This document shows positions 1-6,451 of a stretch of 8,674 nucleotides of DNA, in pieces. The stretch is from Deltaproteobacteria bacterium RIFCSPLOWO2_12_FULL_60_16 (GTDB lineage: Bacteria > Desulfobacterota > Binatia > UBA9968): NCBI GenBank assembly GCA_001798565.1, contig MGSR01000021.1, positions 1 to 8,674 of the forward strand, given 5' to 3'. Position 1 is the stretch's first letter; every line of letters starts with the position of its first letter. The notes beneath the pieces are model-generated. The model had not been told where the DNA came from. It saw only the letters and a program-made list of their open reading frames with translations, and made no database searches. The translations under genes were made by a program, and so were the position numbers.

Positions 1-100
1 ATCCGCCCTCGGTGTACGGCGCATTCGTGTTGGGCGGGAGCGCAGAGTGCTGCAACACGCGTATTAAGAAGTAGCCCAATGCACGCACGAATGAAAGTTG

Positions 101-129
101 TCCCGTAAGTGGGATAGTGGTATACGGGA
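101..129 (+). promoter_or_regulatory. Possible hairpin covering the ribosome binding site of the left-edge gene
   Basis: A perfect 7-base inverted repeat, TCCCGTA (101-107) and TACGGGA (123-129), encloses a 15-base loop. The 3' arm overlaps the purine-rich ribosome binding site (GGGAAGGA, 126-133) of the plus-strand gene that starts at 136/139. A shorter alternative stem (TCCC 101-104 with GGGA 111-114) would free that site. The repeats are seen directly; any regulatory role is inference, and a chance palindrome is quite possible. The remaining bases from 1 to 100 show no gene or recognised site that I can support. Confidence 0.25.
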
Positions 130-135
130 AGGACC

Positions 136-546
136 ATGATGAGGCTTGCAATCGTCACCCTCGCCGCTCTATCGCTTGCGGTCGCGCCGTCCCTCGGCGC
201 GCAAACGCTCGATCCGCAGACCGCGAAAGCGCTCGCGGAGGCGATCCGGGTGATCCAGGACCCCGCGCTGCGCCAGACGGCCATCACCAAGGACCGCAAG
301 GCCGTGGAGGCGGACCGCCAGGTCCGCGCGCTGGCCGGCTCCGAGCCGGTTACCCAGGAATTCTACCAGTTCGCCATCGACATCTTCGTCGATCTGATGC
401 AGAGCGCAGGCGGCGACATGAAGAAGATTACCGAGACGCTCGAGCGCGCGAAGAGCGATCCGGCCGCGTTCGCCGCGACCCTCTCCCCGCGCAACCGCGA
501 ACGGCTCAAGCAGCTCTCGACCAAGGTCGGCGAGCGCGCGCGCTGA
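136..546 (+). CDS. Small exported protein of unknown function
   Basis: I do not recognise a family for this 136-residue protein. Residues 1-22 look like a Sec signal peptide: a positive start (MMR), a hydrophobic stretch (LAIVTLAALSLAVAP) and a likely cleavage after LGA at residue 22, leaving a mature N-terminus near QTLDPQ. The mature part is about 114 residues, has no cysteine, is rich in Ala, Lys, Arg and Glu and should be mainly alpha-helical. A periplasmic or secreted location is inferred. Two ATG codons are adjacent; the second (139) lies 5 bases after GGGAAGGA and fits the ribosome binding site better than 136. The gene is the only plus-strand gene here and converges on the response regulator, with 76 bases between the stops. 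Base use is GC-rich (several 60-base rows counted by hand are about 57-73% GC). It looks like a real gene because of the signal peptide and ribosome binding site, but function is open. Confidence 0.7.
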   Translation: MMRLAIVTLAALSLAVAPSLGAQTLDPQTAKALAEAIRVIQDPALRQTAITKDRKAVEADRQVRALAGSEPVTQEFYQFAIDIFVDLMQSAGGDMKKITETLERAKSDPAAFAATLSPRNRERLKQLSTKVGERAR

Positions 547-622
547 GCGGTTCAGCGCCGCCGAGCAAACAGCAAAGGAAATCTATCCAGCTTCGCCTCA
601 GAGCGGTTTTATCGAGGCCGCG

Positions 623-997
623 CTACTTCTTAGCCCATCCCAGGACGAGATCCATGGCGGCGATCAACTGCGCGCTGACAAAGGGCTTGGGGATATAGTA
701 GTCGGCGCCCTCTTTGTACCCCGTCAGTATGTCCTCATACTGACTCTTGGCGGTCAAGAGGATAACCGGAATATCTGAGGTGCTGGGATTCTCCCTGAGT
801 CGCTTCAGAACCTCGAAGCCGTCCATTTTGGGCATCATGATGTCGAGAAAAATCACGTCCGGCTTCACCCCCTCCAATTGCCGGAACAGCTCCGGCCCGC
901 TATGCGCGCAAATGACGCTGTGACCCTGCGCCTCCAGAGCTATTTTGACGAAGTCGGTAATATCCGGGTGGTCGTCCACTACAATGACCGTATACAT
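623..997 (-). CDS. Single-domain response regulator (CheY-like receiver)
   Basis: The 124-residue product is a complete receiver domain and nothing else. It shows the acidic pair D8-D9 (VVDDH), the phospho-acceptor D52 in FLDIMMPKMDG, the conserved Thr at 82 (LLTA) and Lys104 in the YIPKPF motif before the last helix. Such proteins take a phosphoryl group from a histidine kinase and pass on the signal by protein contact or phosphorelay; no output domain is fused. The reading frame stays open for more than 200 codons upstream, but that part overlaps rplI in another frame, so the ATG at 997, where the receiver fold starts, is chosen. The ribosome binding site is weak. It lies 110 bases after rplI on the same strand, a place where dnaB is common in related genomes. 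No partner kinase is in the window, so the pathway is unknown. Confidence 0.88.
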   Translation of the reverse strand: MYTVIVVDDHPDITDFVKIALEAQGHSVICAHSGPELFRQLEGVKPDVIFLDIMMPKMDGFEVLKRLRENPSTSDIPVILLTAKSQYEDILTGYKEGADYYIPKPFVSAQLIAAMDLVLGWAKK

Positions 998-1107
998 GGA
1001 TGCGCTCAAAGGCTTCTGCCAACTAACGAAAAGCCGGCGTATGACCCTGTGATTTTTCTCCCCGCCCCAAATGCGAAGCGGGCCAACGGCGATTTCCAGC
1101 CTTTCGC

Positions 1108-1551
1108 CTACTCGGAAACCACGGACACTTTGACGGTTGCCGTCACGTCCGCAGTCAAACGGACAGGGATTTCGTAATCGCCGAGGCTCTTGATCGGCTC
1201 GTCCAGGTGAATCTTGCGGCGCTCGAGGTCGAAGCCCTTTGCCCTGAGGGCCTTCTCGATGTCGATGTTGGTCACCGAGCCGAAAAGCTTTCCTTCCTCT
1301 CCGGCCTTCACCGCAATGGTCAAGGCAGCGCCGGCCAACTTCTGGCTCAGGGTCTCGGCTTGCTTGACGACCCGCTCTTTTTGGGAGGCCACGACCCGTT
1401 TCTGATGCTCGAAGCCCTTGAGGTTTTTCTTGTTGGCCATGAGGACCAGACCGCGCGGCAACAGATAGTTGCGCGCGTAACCGTCGCGCACCCGCACGAC
1501 TTCTCCCATCTTGCCCAGATTCTGAATATCTTCCTTTAGTATCACTTCCAT
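1108..1551 (-). CDS. rplI: 50S ribosomal protein L9 (bL9)
   Basis: The 147-residue protein has the normal length and layout of bL9. The N-terminal rRNA-binding part has MEVILKEDIQNLGKMGEVV and the RNYLLPRGLA-type motif (residues 28-35, here RNYLLPRGLV). A long connecting helix covers roughly residues 41-75, and the C-terminal domain has the GKLFGSVTNIDI segment (88-98). bL9 binds 23S rRNA at the base of the L1 stalk and helps keep reading-frame fidelity. A strong ribosome binding site, GGAGGAG (plus-strand 1558-1564), sits 6 bases before the ATG. The gene follows the DUF2232 membrane protein after an 89-base gap that contains a short-repeat array, and is probably cotranscribed with rpsF-ssb-rpsR. 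Confidence 0.97.
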   Translation of the reverse strand: MEVILKEDIQNLGKMGEVVRVRDGYARNYLLPRGLVLMANKKNLKGFEHQKRVVASQKERVVKQAETLSQKLAGAALTIAVKAGEEGKLFGSVTNIDIEKALRAKGFDLERRKIHLDEPIKSLGDYEIPVRLTADVTATVKVSVVSE

Positions 1552-1587
1552 GTCTTTCTCCTCCGATAAACTGTCGGCTTAAACTAT

Positions 1588-1636
1588 TTGAACCTCTTGA
1601 GCGGTTTAAACGGTTCAACTCGTTCAAACGGTTCAA
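1588..1636. repeat. Degenerate TTGAAC/GTTCAA short-repeat array
   Basis: The gap between the DUF2232 stop and the rplI ribosome binding site is largely made of related 6-9 base words in both orientations: TTGAAC (1588), TTGAGC (1597), GTTTAAAC (1604, a perfect palindrome), GTTCAAC (1613), CGTTCAAAC (1621) and GGTTCAA (1630). The 11-mer AAACGGTTCAA occurs exactly twice, at 1608-1618 and 1626-1636, giving an 18-base period. The array begins and ends within the intergenic gap. It is not a CRISPR (units too short, no spacers). Its role is unknown; replication slippage of a short seed or a lineage-specific intergenic repeat are both possible. Confidence 0.65.
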
Positions 1637-1640
1637 TCTG

Positions 1641-2594
1641 TTACGATGCCTGGCTCGGGTTCAAATCCTTCTTCTTCAGGCGGCGGAAATCTCCCCAAAG
1701 ATCAAACAGGCCGAGCCCCACCACGAAGAGGGTAAAGAGCTGCTCGAATACAATGAGGATGTATGCCAGGCTGCGCAAAAAATAGGGAACATTCTTGTGG
1801 TGAAAATAATAGGCGACAATCGCCAGGCCCTGTAAAAAGTAAAAAACCGCGATCCCCAGGAAAGAGTTCAGCGCCAGGGCCTTGACAAACCCCCCGACGG
1901 GCAGAAAAAGAGAAAAACCGGCCAGGATGAAGCACCAGACCAGCGGCTCGGGCGACTTCCATTCCCGGACATCCCCTGTCGAAACAAGGGAGGCGTGGTG
2001 ACCGGGAAAGCGGCGGTAGAGAAAAAACAGATTGATGAGAATGACCGTCACGAAGCCGACGAAGGCCAGAGCCGGCATAATGCGGAGCACGAGGTCGATG
2101 ATTTGAGGCGCTCTTTCTCTGAGCAGCTCCAGGCTCTCGCCGGAAAACCCCACCTTCTCGTAGACCTTGAGGGAAATTTCCAGATTCTCTCTGAGCGCCG
2201 CCCTCAAAACCCCCTGCATCAGGGACAGGGAGCCGAAAAAATAGACGAGGACCGCGAAGGCGGCGGCGAGCATGCCGCCGGCCGTCCCCGCCACGACCCC
2301 TTCAATGGACCAGCCCCGGCCAAACGAAAACAAAAGCAAAAATACCATCAGGGCAAGGAGCGAATAGCCCAACGCGACCTCCTTACCGCCGAAAGACAGG
2401 AGGAGAAGACTGACAAGGAGCACCAGGGCGAGAGCGCGGCCTTTACCCCAGCGCAGGCCGAACGCCAGGGCCGGCTGGGGGACCAGGGGGATCATCAGCA
2501 CGCCGACCAAAGGGATGGCGACGCCGGACAGGAAGAGCACGATCGTCGAGATCGCGGCAAGAAAAAAACTTTTAACGAAATCCAGCCGACGCAT
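1641..2594 (-). CDS. Multi-pass membrane protein, DUF2232 (YybS-like) family
   Basis: The 317-residue product is an integral membrane protein. Hydrophobic segments lie at about residues 9-36, 53-68, 73-91, 101-121, 166-193, 217-235, 243-263 and 275-299; these may form 8-9 helices. Residues 130-164 make a hydrophilic loop and the end is basic (FDLWGDFRRLKKK). The pattern, the C-terminal W-x-x-FR motif and the place between rpsR and rplI match the DUF2232/YybS family, whose biochemical job is not established; assignment is by pattern and context. The frame is open upstream to 2708, inside rpsR; the ATG at 2594 is chosen because it gives a 26-base spacing after rpsR and starts just before the first helix (MRRLDFVKSFF). 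The ribosome binding site is weak. Confidence 0.8.
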   Translation of the reverse strand: MRRLDFVKSFFLAAISTIVLFLSGVAIPLVGVLMIPLVPQPALAFGLRWGKGRALALVLLVSLLLLSFGGKEVALGYSLLALMVFLLLFSFGRGWSIEGVVAGTAGGMLAAAFAVLVYFFGSLSLMQGVLRAALRENLEISLKVYEKVGFSGESLELLRERAPQIIDLVLRIMPALAFVGFVTVILINLFFLYRRFPGHHASLVSTGDVREWKSPEPLVWCFILAGFSLFLPVGGFVKALALNSFLGIAVFYFLQGLAIVAYYFHHKNVPYFLRSLAYILIVFEQLFTLFVVGLGLFDLWGDFRRLKKKDLNPSQAS

Positions 2595-2620
2595 AGAGGT
2601 CTCTATCCACCAGGGCCAGC

Positions 2621-2917
2621 TTAGTTTCTGGCCGTGGAGAAAGGGAGAAGGGCAAGGCTGCGCGCCCTCTTGATCGCGGTCGTAAGCAGCCGCTGGTGGT
2701 GCGCGCAATTGCCGGTAATGCGACTGGGGGTGATTTTTCCTCTCTCGGTGACGAACCCGCCCAACACCTTGGTGTCCTTGTAGTCGATCTTGAGTTCCTT
2801 ATCGGCGCAAAACCGACAGACCTTGCGCCGCATCATAAGCCGACGCCGGCCCGGGCCTTTGTCTTCTTCCCCCCGTTCCCGGTTCATTCGCGAAGCTGGA
2901 GCCTTGTAATAAGCCAT
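2621..2917 (-). CDS. rpsR: 30S ribosomal protein S18 (bS18), zinc-motif type
   Basis: The 98-residue protein has the S18 core RRKVCRFC ... DYKD ... [15 protein letters not shown], followed by the basic helix with IKRAR. S18 pairs with S6 on the platform of the 30S subunit. Residues C34, C37, C71 and H74 form a CxxC ... CxxH arrangement, as in S18 proteins of the zinc-binding (C+) type; metal binding is inferred from the motif. The N-terminal 27 residues are a basic, flexible extension, as usual for the family. The ATG at 2917 is preceded by AGAGGTG about 10 bases upstream, which overlaps the end of ssb; the ssb stop is 21 bases upstream, so the two genes are probably translated from one mRNA. 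Confidence 0.96.
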   Translation of the reverse strand: MAYYKAPASRMNRERGEEDKGPGRRRLMMRRKVCRFCADKELKIDYKDTKVLGGFVTERGKITPSRITGNCAHHQRLLTTAIKRARSLALLPFSTARN

Positions 2918-2938
2918 TTCTTAATTGCACCTCTTTCG

Positions 2939-3307
2939 CTAGAGCGGGAGATCCTCCTCTTGCCCCGGAGCCGGAGCGCCTCCCAGATCGATAAATTGCA
3001 CCGTCGTGGCCACCACCTCGTACTTAGTTCTCTTCTGCCCCTCCGGGGTCTCCCATCTTCTTTGGGTCAGTCGACCGTCCACCAAGACCCGCGAACTGCG
3101 ACGGAGATGCTCCTTGGCGCGCTCTCCCACGCGGCCAAAAACTACCACGTCTATGTAACAGACGTCCTCCTTGGTCTCGTCGTGGATCCTGTATTTATGG
3201 CGTACCGCGAGGGGGAATTCACAGACTGCCAATCCCGCGGGGGTGTACCGGAGCTCTGGATCACGAGTCAGGTTTCCCAGAAGGATAACCTTGTTATACT
3301 CCCCCAT
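2939..3307 (-). CDS. ssb: Single-stranded DNA-binding protein with short tail
   Basis: The 122-residue protein is an OB-fold SSB. The start MGEYNKVILLGNLTRDPELR is typical, and probable ssDNA-stacking aromatic residues are Y51, F57 (in YIDVVVFGRV) and W85 (in LTQRRWETPEG). It coats single-stranded DNA in replication and repair. The OB fold ends near residue 109 (VQFIDLGG) and only about 13 residues follow (APAPGQEEDLPL), so the usual long Gly/Pro/Gln-rich linker is missing. The acidic tip is kept in form (EEDLPL), but the last residue is Leu where the family normally has Phe (DDIPF). The place between rpsF and rpsR is a standard one for ssb in many bacteria. The ATG at 3307 has GGAG about 12 bases upstream. 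Whether this is the main SSB of the cell or a second copy cannot be told from the window. Confidence 0.95.
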   Translation of the reverse strand: MGEYNKVILLGNLTRDPELRYTPAGLAVCEFPLAVRHKYRIHDETKEDVCYIDVVVFGRVGERAKEHLRRSSRVLVDGRLTQRRWETPEGQKRTKYEVVATTVQFIDLGGAPAPGQEEDLPL

Positions 3308-3343
3308 CGGGCGTCTACTCTCCGAAGTTTAAAAAAACAACGC

Positions 3344-3718
3344 CTACGGTTCTGGCTTCGCTAAATCCTCCTCGGGACTTTTCCTGCCTTCTTCGGATAC
3401 CTGCGCCTGTCTTGGCCGCGCCGGCGCCTTCGCGTCCTCGTCCAAACGCACCGTGAGGTAACGCAGTATGCCGTCGCTCAGCTTCAGATTGCGCTCGAGC
3501 TCCTCGACCGCGCGGGCGGAAGATTGATACCGAACAAGAACGTAATGCCCTTTGGCCTGTTTCTCGATACGATAGGCAAGATCCATCAATCCCCACTCGT
3601 CCACGTGGGAGACCGTCCCATCCAGCCCTTCGATGATCTTCTTGAACCTATCGGTATACTCCTTTACCTTTCCTCCCTGGTCGGGATGAACGATAAAGAT
3701 CGTCTCATAAGGAGTCAC
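3344..3718 (-). CDS. rpsF: 30S ribosomal protein S6 (bS6)
   Basis: With the start used here, the 124-residue protein begins (M/V)TPYETIFIVHPDQ, which lines up with the E. coli S6 start MRHYEIVFMVHPDQ. The core ferredoxin-like fold runs to about residue 92 and includes the HYVLVRY strand and the ILRYLTVRLDE end. Residues 93-124 are a charged, Pro-rich tail (KAPARPRQ... EEDLAKPEP), of a kind often seen in S6. S6 binds S18 on the 30S platform. An ATG 18 bases upstream (3736) is in frame, but no ribosome binding site precedes it. AAAGGA lies about 8 bases before the GTG at 3718, so GTG is preferred. It is the first gene of the S6-SSB-S18-DUF2232-L9 group; ssb starts 36 bases after its stop. Confidence 0.94.
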   Translation of the reverse strand: MTPYETIFIVHPDQGGKVKEYTDRFKKIIEGLDGTVSHVDEWGLMDLAYRIEKQAKGHYVLVRYQSSARAVEELERNLKLSDGILRYLTVRLDEDAKAPARPRQAQVSEEGRKSPEEDLAKPEP

Positions 3719-3737
3719 GGTATCTTTCCTTTCCATC

Positions 3738-3775
3738 GCAAAGTTTAATTTCTATCACAGTATATTCTGCTTTAC
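3738..3775 (-). promoter_or_regulatory. Possible structured leader or promoter region of the rpsF group
   Basis: The short AT-rich gap between hppA and rpsF could hold the start of transcription for the ribosomal group. On the minus strand, TATACT (plus 3759-3764) resembles a -10 box, but no good -35 box lies at the right distance. The alternative pair TTGTAA (3772-3777) and TAGAAA, 17 bases apart, matches consensus at 4 of 6 bases each. The RNA could also fold: GTAAAG (3770-3775) can pair with CTTTGC (3738-3743), with an inner CAG/CTG stem. A known S6:S18-binding leader exists in many bacteria, but I cannot identify its conserved CCG bulge here. All roles are inferred. Confidence 0.25.
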
Positions 3776-3784
3776 AATTCGCCC

Positions 3785-5833
3785 CTAGACCAACAACGGG
3801 GCTATCACCAGGGAGACTATGGACATGAGTTTGATCAGGATATTCATGGACGGACCCGCCGTGTCTTTAAAGGGATCTCCCACGGTGTCTCCCACCACAG
3901 CCGCTTTGTGAGCCTCGGAACCCTTCTTCTCGCCTTCGATCTCCCCCTTCTCGATGGCCTTCTTGGCATTGTCCCAGGCTCCGCCAGCATTCGCCATCAT
4001 CAGCGCCAACAGGACCCCGCTCACGGTGGCGCCGGCGAGCATGCCCCCGAGGCTTTCAGGACCCAGAAGAAAACCCACGGCGACCGGGGCGAACACGGCG
4101 AGCAGACCCGGGGCGATCATTTCCCTGAGCGCCGCCTGCGTCGATATGTCCACGCAGCTCGCGGCGTCGGGCCTGACCCCCTCGCGCCCTTCGAGCAACC
4201 CGGCGATCTCCCGAAACTGGCGGCGGATCTCATCGATCATGCTGCCCGCGGCCCGTCCGACCGCCGTCATGGTCATAGCGCCGATCATATACGGGATAAT
4301 GGCGCCCACAAAGAGGCCGATGACAACCCTGGGATCGGTAATATCGATCTGCAAGGGCGACCCTCCCATCTCCAAGGACTTGGCATCGATGGCCGTGGTG
4401 TAAGCGGAGAAGAGCGCAAGGGCCGTGAGCGCCGCGGAGCCGATCGCAAAACCCTTCCCGATCGCCGCCGTGGTATTTCCCAGGGAATCCAGCCCGTCGG
4501 TGATCTTTCGCACGTCCGGCCCCAGACCGCACATCTCGGAAATGCCGCCCGCGTTATCGGCGATCGGTCCGTAGGCGTCCACGCTCATGGTCATCCCCAC
4601 AGTCGCCAGCATCCCCACAGCGGCGATCCCGATGCCATAGATTCCTGCCGCATAATACGAGACGAAAATCGCGACGCAGATGACCACGACCGGAAGCGCG
4701 CAGCTCTCGAGTCCGACTGCGAGCCCCTGGATGATATTGGTAGCGTAACCCGTCTTGCTCGCGTTGACGATACGGTAGACCGGCCAGGAGGAGGTATAGT
4801 ACTCGGTGATAAAACCGATGATCATGCCGCCGAGCGAGCCCGCCAATACGGCCAGGAACACCGAAGTGTTGACGCTGCTGACGCGGGCCACGACGAGGGC
4901 GCCCACCAAAAACAGCAGCGTGGTGACGATCGTCGCCGTCCGCAAGGCCAATTGGGGATCGATGTTCTTGACCACTCGTATGGAAAAGATGCCGATCACC
5001 GAAGCGATCAAACCGACTAAGGCAAGAAAGAGGGGAAAGGACATGAGCGCCGTCTTGGAGGCTATATCCGGGGTCGCGAAAAGCCGGGCCATATCCTGGG
5101 GCGGTAGAGTCGCGCCGATGGCGATGACCGCGATCATGGACCCGACATAGGATTCGAAAAGATCCGCTCCCATCCCGGCCACGTCGCCGACGTTGTCCCC
5201 CACGTTGTCCGCGATAACGCCCGGGTTCCGCGGATCGTCCTCGGGTATCCCCGCCTCGACCTTTCCCACCAGATCCGAGCCTACATCGGCGGCCTTGGTG
5301 TAGATGCCGCCGCCGACCCTAGCGAAGAGGGCGATCGAGCTTGCTCCCATGGCAAAGCCGTTGATGTACTGCGCCGTCTCGGGATCGCCGTAGAGCAAAT
5401 AGAAAACCCCGACCCCGACGAGACCCAGGCTGGCAACGGCCAGTCCCATGACCGAACCGCCATTGAAGGCGATGAGTAGCGCCGCCCCCTGCCCGTTGGC
5501 CCGCGCCGACTCGGTGGTCCGAACATTGGCCTGGGTCGCCGCCTTCATACCGAAAAATCCCGCCAGGGCTGAGAAGACGGCCCCGCTGAAAAAAGCCGCG
5601 GCCGTCTGCGCCCCTAGCTGCCAGGCCAAAAGCGCCGCCACGACGACGACAAAGACCGATAGGATCTGGTATTCCCTCTTCAAAAAGGCCATCGCCCCAT
5701 CGTAGATGGAGGCGGCCACAGACTGCATCCTCGCGTTCCCGGCGGGAACTGTAAGGAGACCGCGATAGATAAAAAAACCGATCAACAAGCCGCCCACGCC
5801 GAACCAGGGAATCCAAATGAGCAGACCATCCAT
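3785..5833 (-). CDS. hppA: Membrane ion-pumping pyrophosphatase, K+-dependent type
   Basis: The 682-residue protein is a full-length membrane pyrophosphatase with about 16 expected helices. It hydrolyses PPi to phosphate and uses the energy to move H+ or Na+ across the membrane. Substrate-site motifs are all present: [11 protein letters not shown] (183-193), EDDPRNP (198-204), [10 protein letters not shown] (208-217), DNAGG (426-430) and the C-terminal [17 protein letters not shown] (646-662). Ala456 in [10 protein letters not shown] (452-461) is the mark of the K+-dependent subfamily; K+-independent enzymes have Lys there. Glu227 in [11 protein letters not shown] is at the helix-6 position seen in Na+-pumping enzymes but also in some H+ pumps, so the ion is not settled. 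The ATG at 5833 has AAGGA 6 bases upstream. It follows pth by 30 bases and is probably cotranscribed. PPi released by aminoacylation and nucleotide synthesis is a plausible substrate. Confidence 0.97.
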   Translation of the reverse strand: MDGLLIWIPWFGVGGLLIGFFIYRGLLTVPAGNARMQSVAASIYDGAMAFLKREYQILSVFVVVVAALLAWQLGAQTAAAFFSGAVFSALAGFFGMKAATQANVRTTESARANGQGAALLIAFNGGSVMGLAVASLGLVGVGVFYLLYGDPETAQYINGFAMGASSIALFARVGGGIYTKAADVGSDLVGKVEAGIPEDDPRNPGVIADNVGDNVGDVAGMGADLFESYVGSMIAVIAIGATLPPQDMARLFATPDIASKTALMSFPLFLALVGLIASVIGIFSIRVVKNIDPQLALRTATIVTTLLFLVGALVVARVSSVNTSVFLAVLAGSLGGMIIGFITEYYTSSWPVYRIVNASKTGYATNIIQGLAVGLESCALPVVVICVAIFVSYYAAGIYGIGIAAVGMLATVGMTMSVDAYGPIADNAGGISEMCGLGPDVRKITDGLDSLGNTTAAIGKGFAIGSAALTALALFSAYTTAIDAKSLEMGGSPLQIDITDPRVVIGLFVGAIIPYMIGAMTMTAVGRAAGSMIDEIRRQFREIAGLLEGREGVRPDAASCVDISTQAALREMIAPGLLAVFAPVAVGFLLGPESLGGMLAGATVSGVLLALMMANAGGAWDNAKKAIEKGEIEGEKKGSEAHKAAVVGDTVGDPFKDTAGPSMNILIKLMSIVSLVIAPLLV

Positions 5834-5863
5834 ATAGATCCTTCTCTACCCTCTCTATTCCGC

Positions 5864-6430
5864 CTACTCCGCCCGGTTGAAAATCTCCATGGCGCGCTGC
5901 GGACCCTGTTCGAGAAGGCATCCAACAGCCTCCGCCGCCCGGGAAACAAGCTGATCCAAATGGGCCCTCTCCTCCCGAGAGAACGGCTCGAGCACGTAAT
6001 CCGTCGGATCGACGCCGGTGGGCGGGCGGCCGATGCCGACGCGCACCCGGAAAAAACCTTCTTCGCCCAACGCCTCCAGTATCGACACCATCCCTCGATG
6101 CCCTCCGGCCCCGCCCCTGGGGCGTATGCGAATGCGGCCGAAAGGCAGGTCGAGATCGTCGTGGATGACGATGAGATCCTTGGCGGTGAACGGAAAGAGT
6201 CGGAGGAGCTGTCTCGCGGCCTCACCGCTATGGTTCATGAAGGTCTGTGGCTTGACCAGAAGAACCCTCTCCCCGTTGGTCTGCCACTCGCCGATCAAAG
6301 AGTCCTGCTTTTTCCGCTTGACGGTGACGCGGTTCTCCGCGGCGATCCGATCCACGACCAGGAAACCCAGGTTGTGTCTGGTGTGCGCGTACTTCTTGCC
6401 TGGGTTCCCCAGACCGACAACAACCTTCAC
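5864..6430 (-). CDS. pth: Peptidyl-tRNA hydrolase
   Basis: The 188-residue protein is close to the usual length and frees tRNA from prematurely released peptidyl-tRNA in the cytoplasm. It has the start VVVGLGNPG with N9, the catalytic His19 in TRHNLGF, KPQTFMN (60-66), the catalytic-site Asp92 in IHDDLDLPFG, and RGGAGGHRG (105-113). Arg112 stands where E. coli has Asn114 (GGHNG); this change is at a substrate-contact position, but I recall the GGHRG form from other bacteria, so activity is not in doubt. The start is GTG at 6430; no ATG, GTG or TTG occurs in frame between it and the upstream stop, and I see no clear ribosome binding site. The upstream gap to rplY holds repeats and a hairpin. 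The hppA gene follows after 30 bases. Confidence 0.96.
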   Translation of the reverse strand: MKVVVGLGNPGKKYAHTRHNLGFLVVDRIAAENRVTVKRKKQDSLIGEWQTNGERVLLVKPQTFMNHSGEAARQLLRLFPFTAKDLIVIHDDLDLPFGRIRIRPRGGAGGHRGMVSILEALGEEGFFRVRVGIGRPPTGVDPTDYVLEPFSREERAHLDQLVSRAAEAVGCLLEQGPQRAMEIFNRAE

Positions 6431-6451
6431 TGCTGAATTATCAGTTACGTT

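Noticed and set aside
3..74. Open frame running from the left edge to a TAG at 72-74, a possible end of an upstream gene
   Set aside because: Only 23 codons are visible, other frames are also open there, and the translation shows no recognisable motif.
547..622. Bidirectional terminator in the gap between the two convergent genes
   Set aside because: Only 3-4 pair stems (GCGG/CCGC, CGC/GCG) can be drawn and no proper T-run follows on either strand.
65..632. 11-base inverted repeat (65-75 and 622-632) around the exported-protein gene, looking like ends of an inserted element
   Set aside because: About nine 11-base inverted matches are expected by chance in a window of this size; there is no transposase and no target duplication, and the right copy is simply the end of the receiver gene (Lys-Lys-stop).
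117..698. Alternative plus-strand frame over the exported-protein gene
   Set aside because: It lacks a ribosome binding site and signal peptide and reads through into the convergent gene; its Arg-rich translation is a frame shadow.
998..1636. N-terminal extension of the response regulator reaching back into the repeat array
   Set aside because: The stretch overlaps rplI in another frame and the translation is Arg/Gly-rich with no domain; the receiver fold is complete from 997.
1588..1636. CRISPR array before rplI
   Set aside because: Units are 6-11 bases, without unique spacers of constant length, and no cas genes are present.
1995..2624. Plus-strand open frame opposite the DUF2232 gene
   Set aside because: Low-complexity Gln/Glu/His/Arg translation that mirrors hydrophobic codons of the real gene.
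2595..2708. Upstream extension of the DUF2232 protein into rpsR
   Set aside because: It would overlap rpsR by 88 bases and add a non-hydrophobic, Pro-rich leader not expected before the first membrane helix.
3319..3343. T-run (plus-strand A7 at 3331-3337) after rpsF as a terminator
   Set aside because: No stable stem precedes it on the minus strand, and ssb follows within the same expected operon.
3908..5020. Open frame of 370 codons on the plus strand opposite hppA
   Set aside because: hppA is complete with all motifs on the other strand; the antisense product is a charged His/Asp/Arg-rich string with no domain-like pattern.
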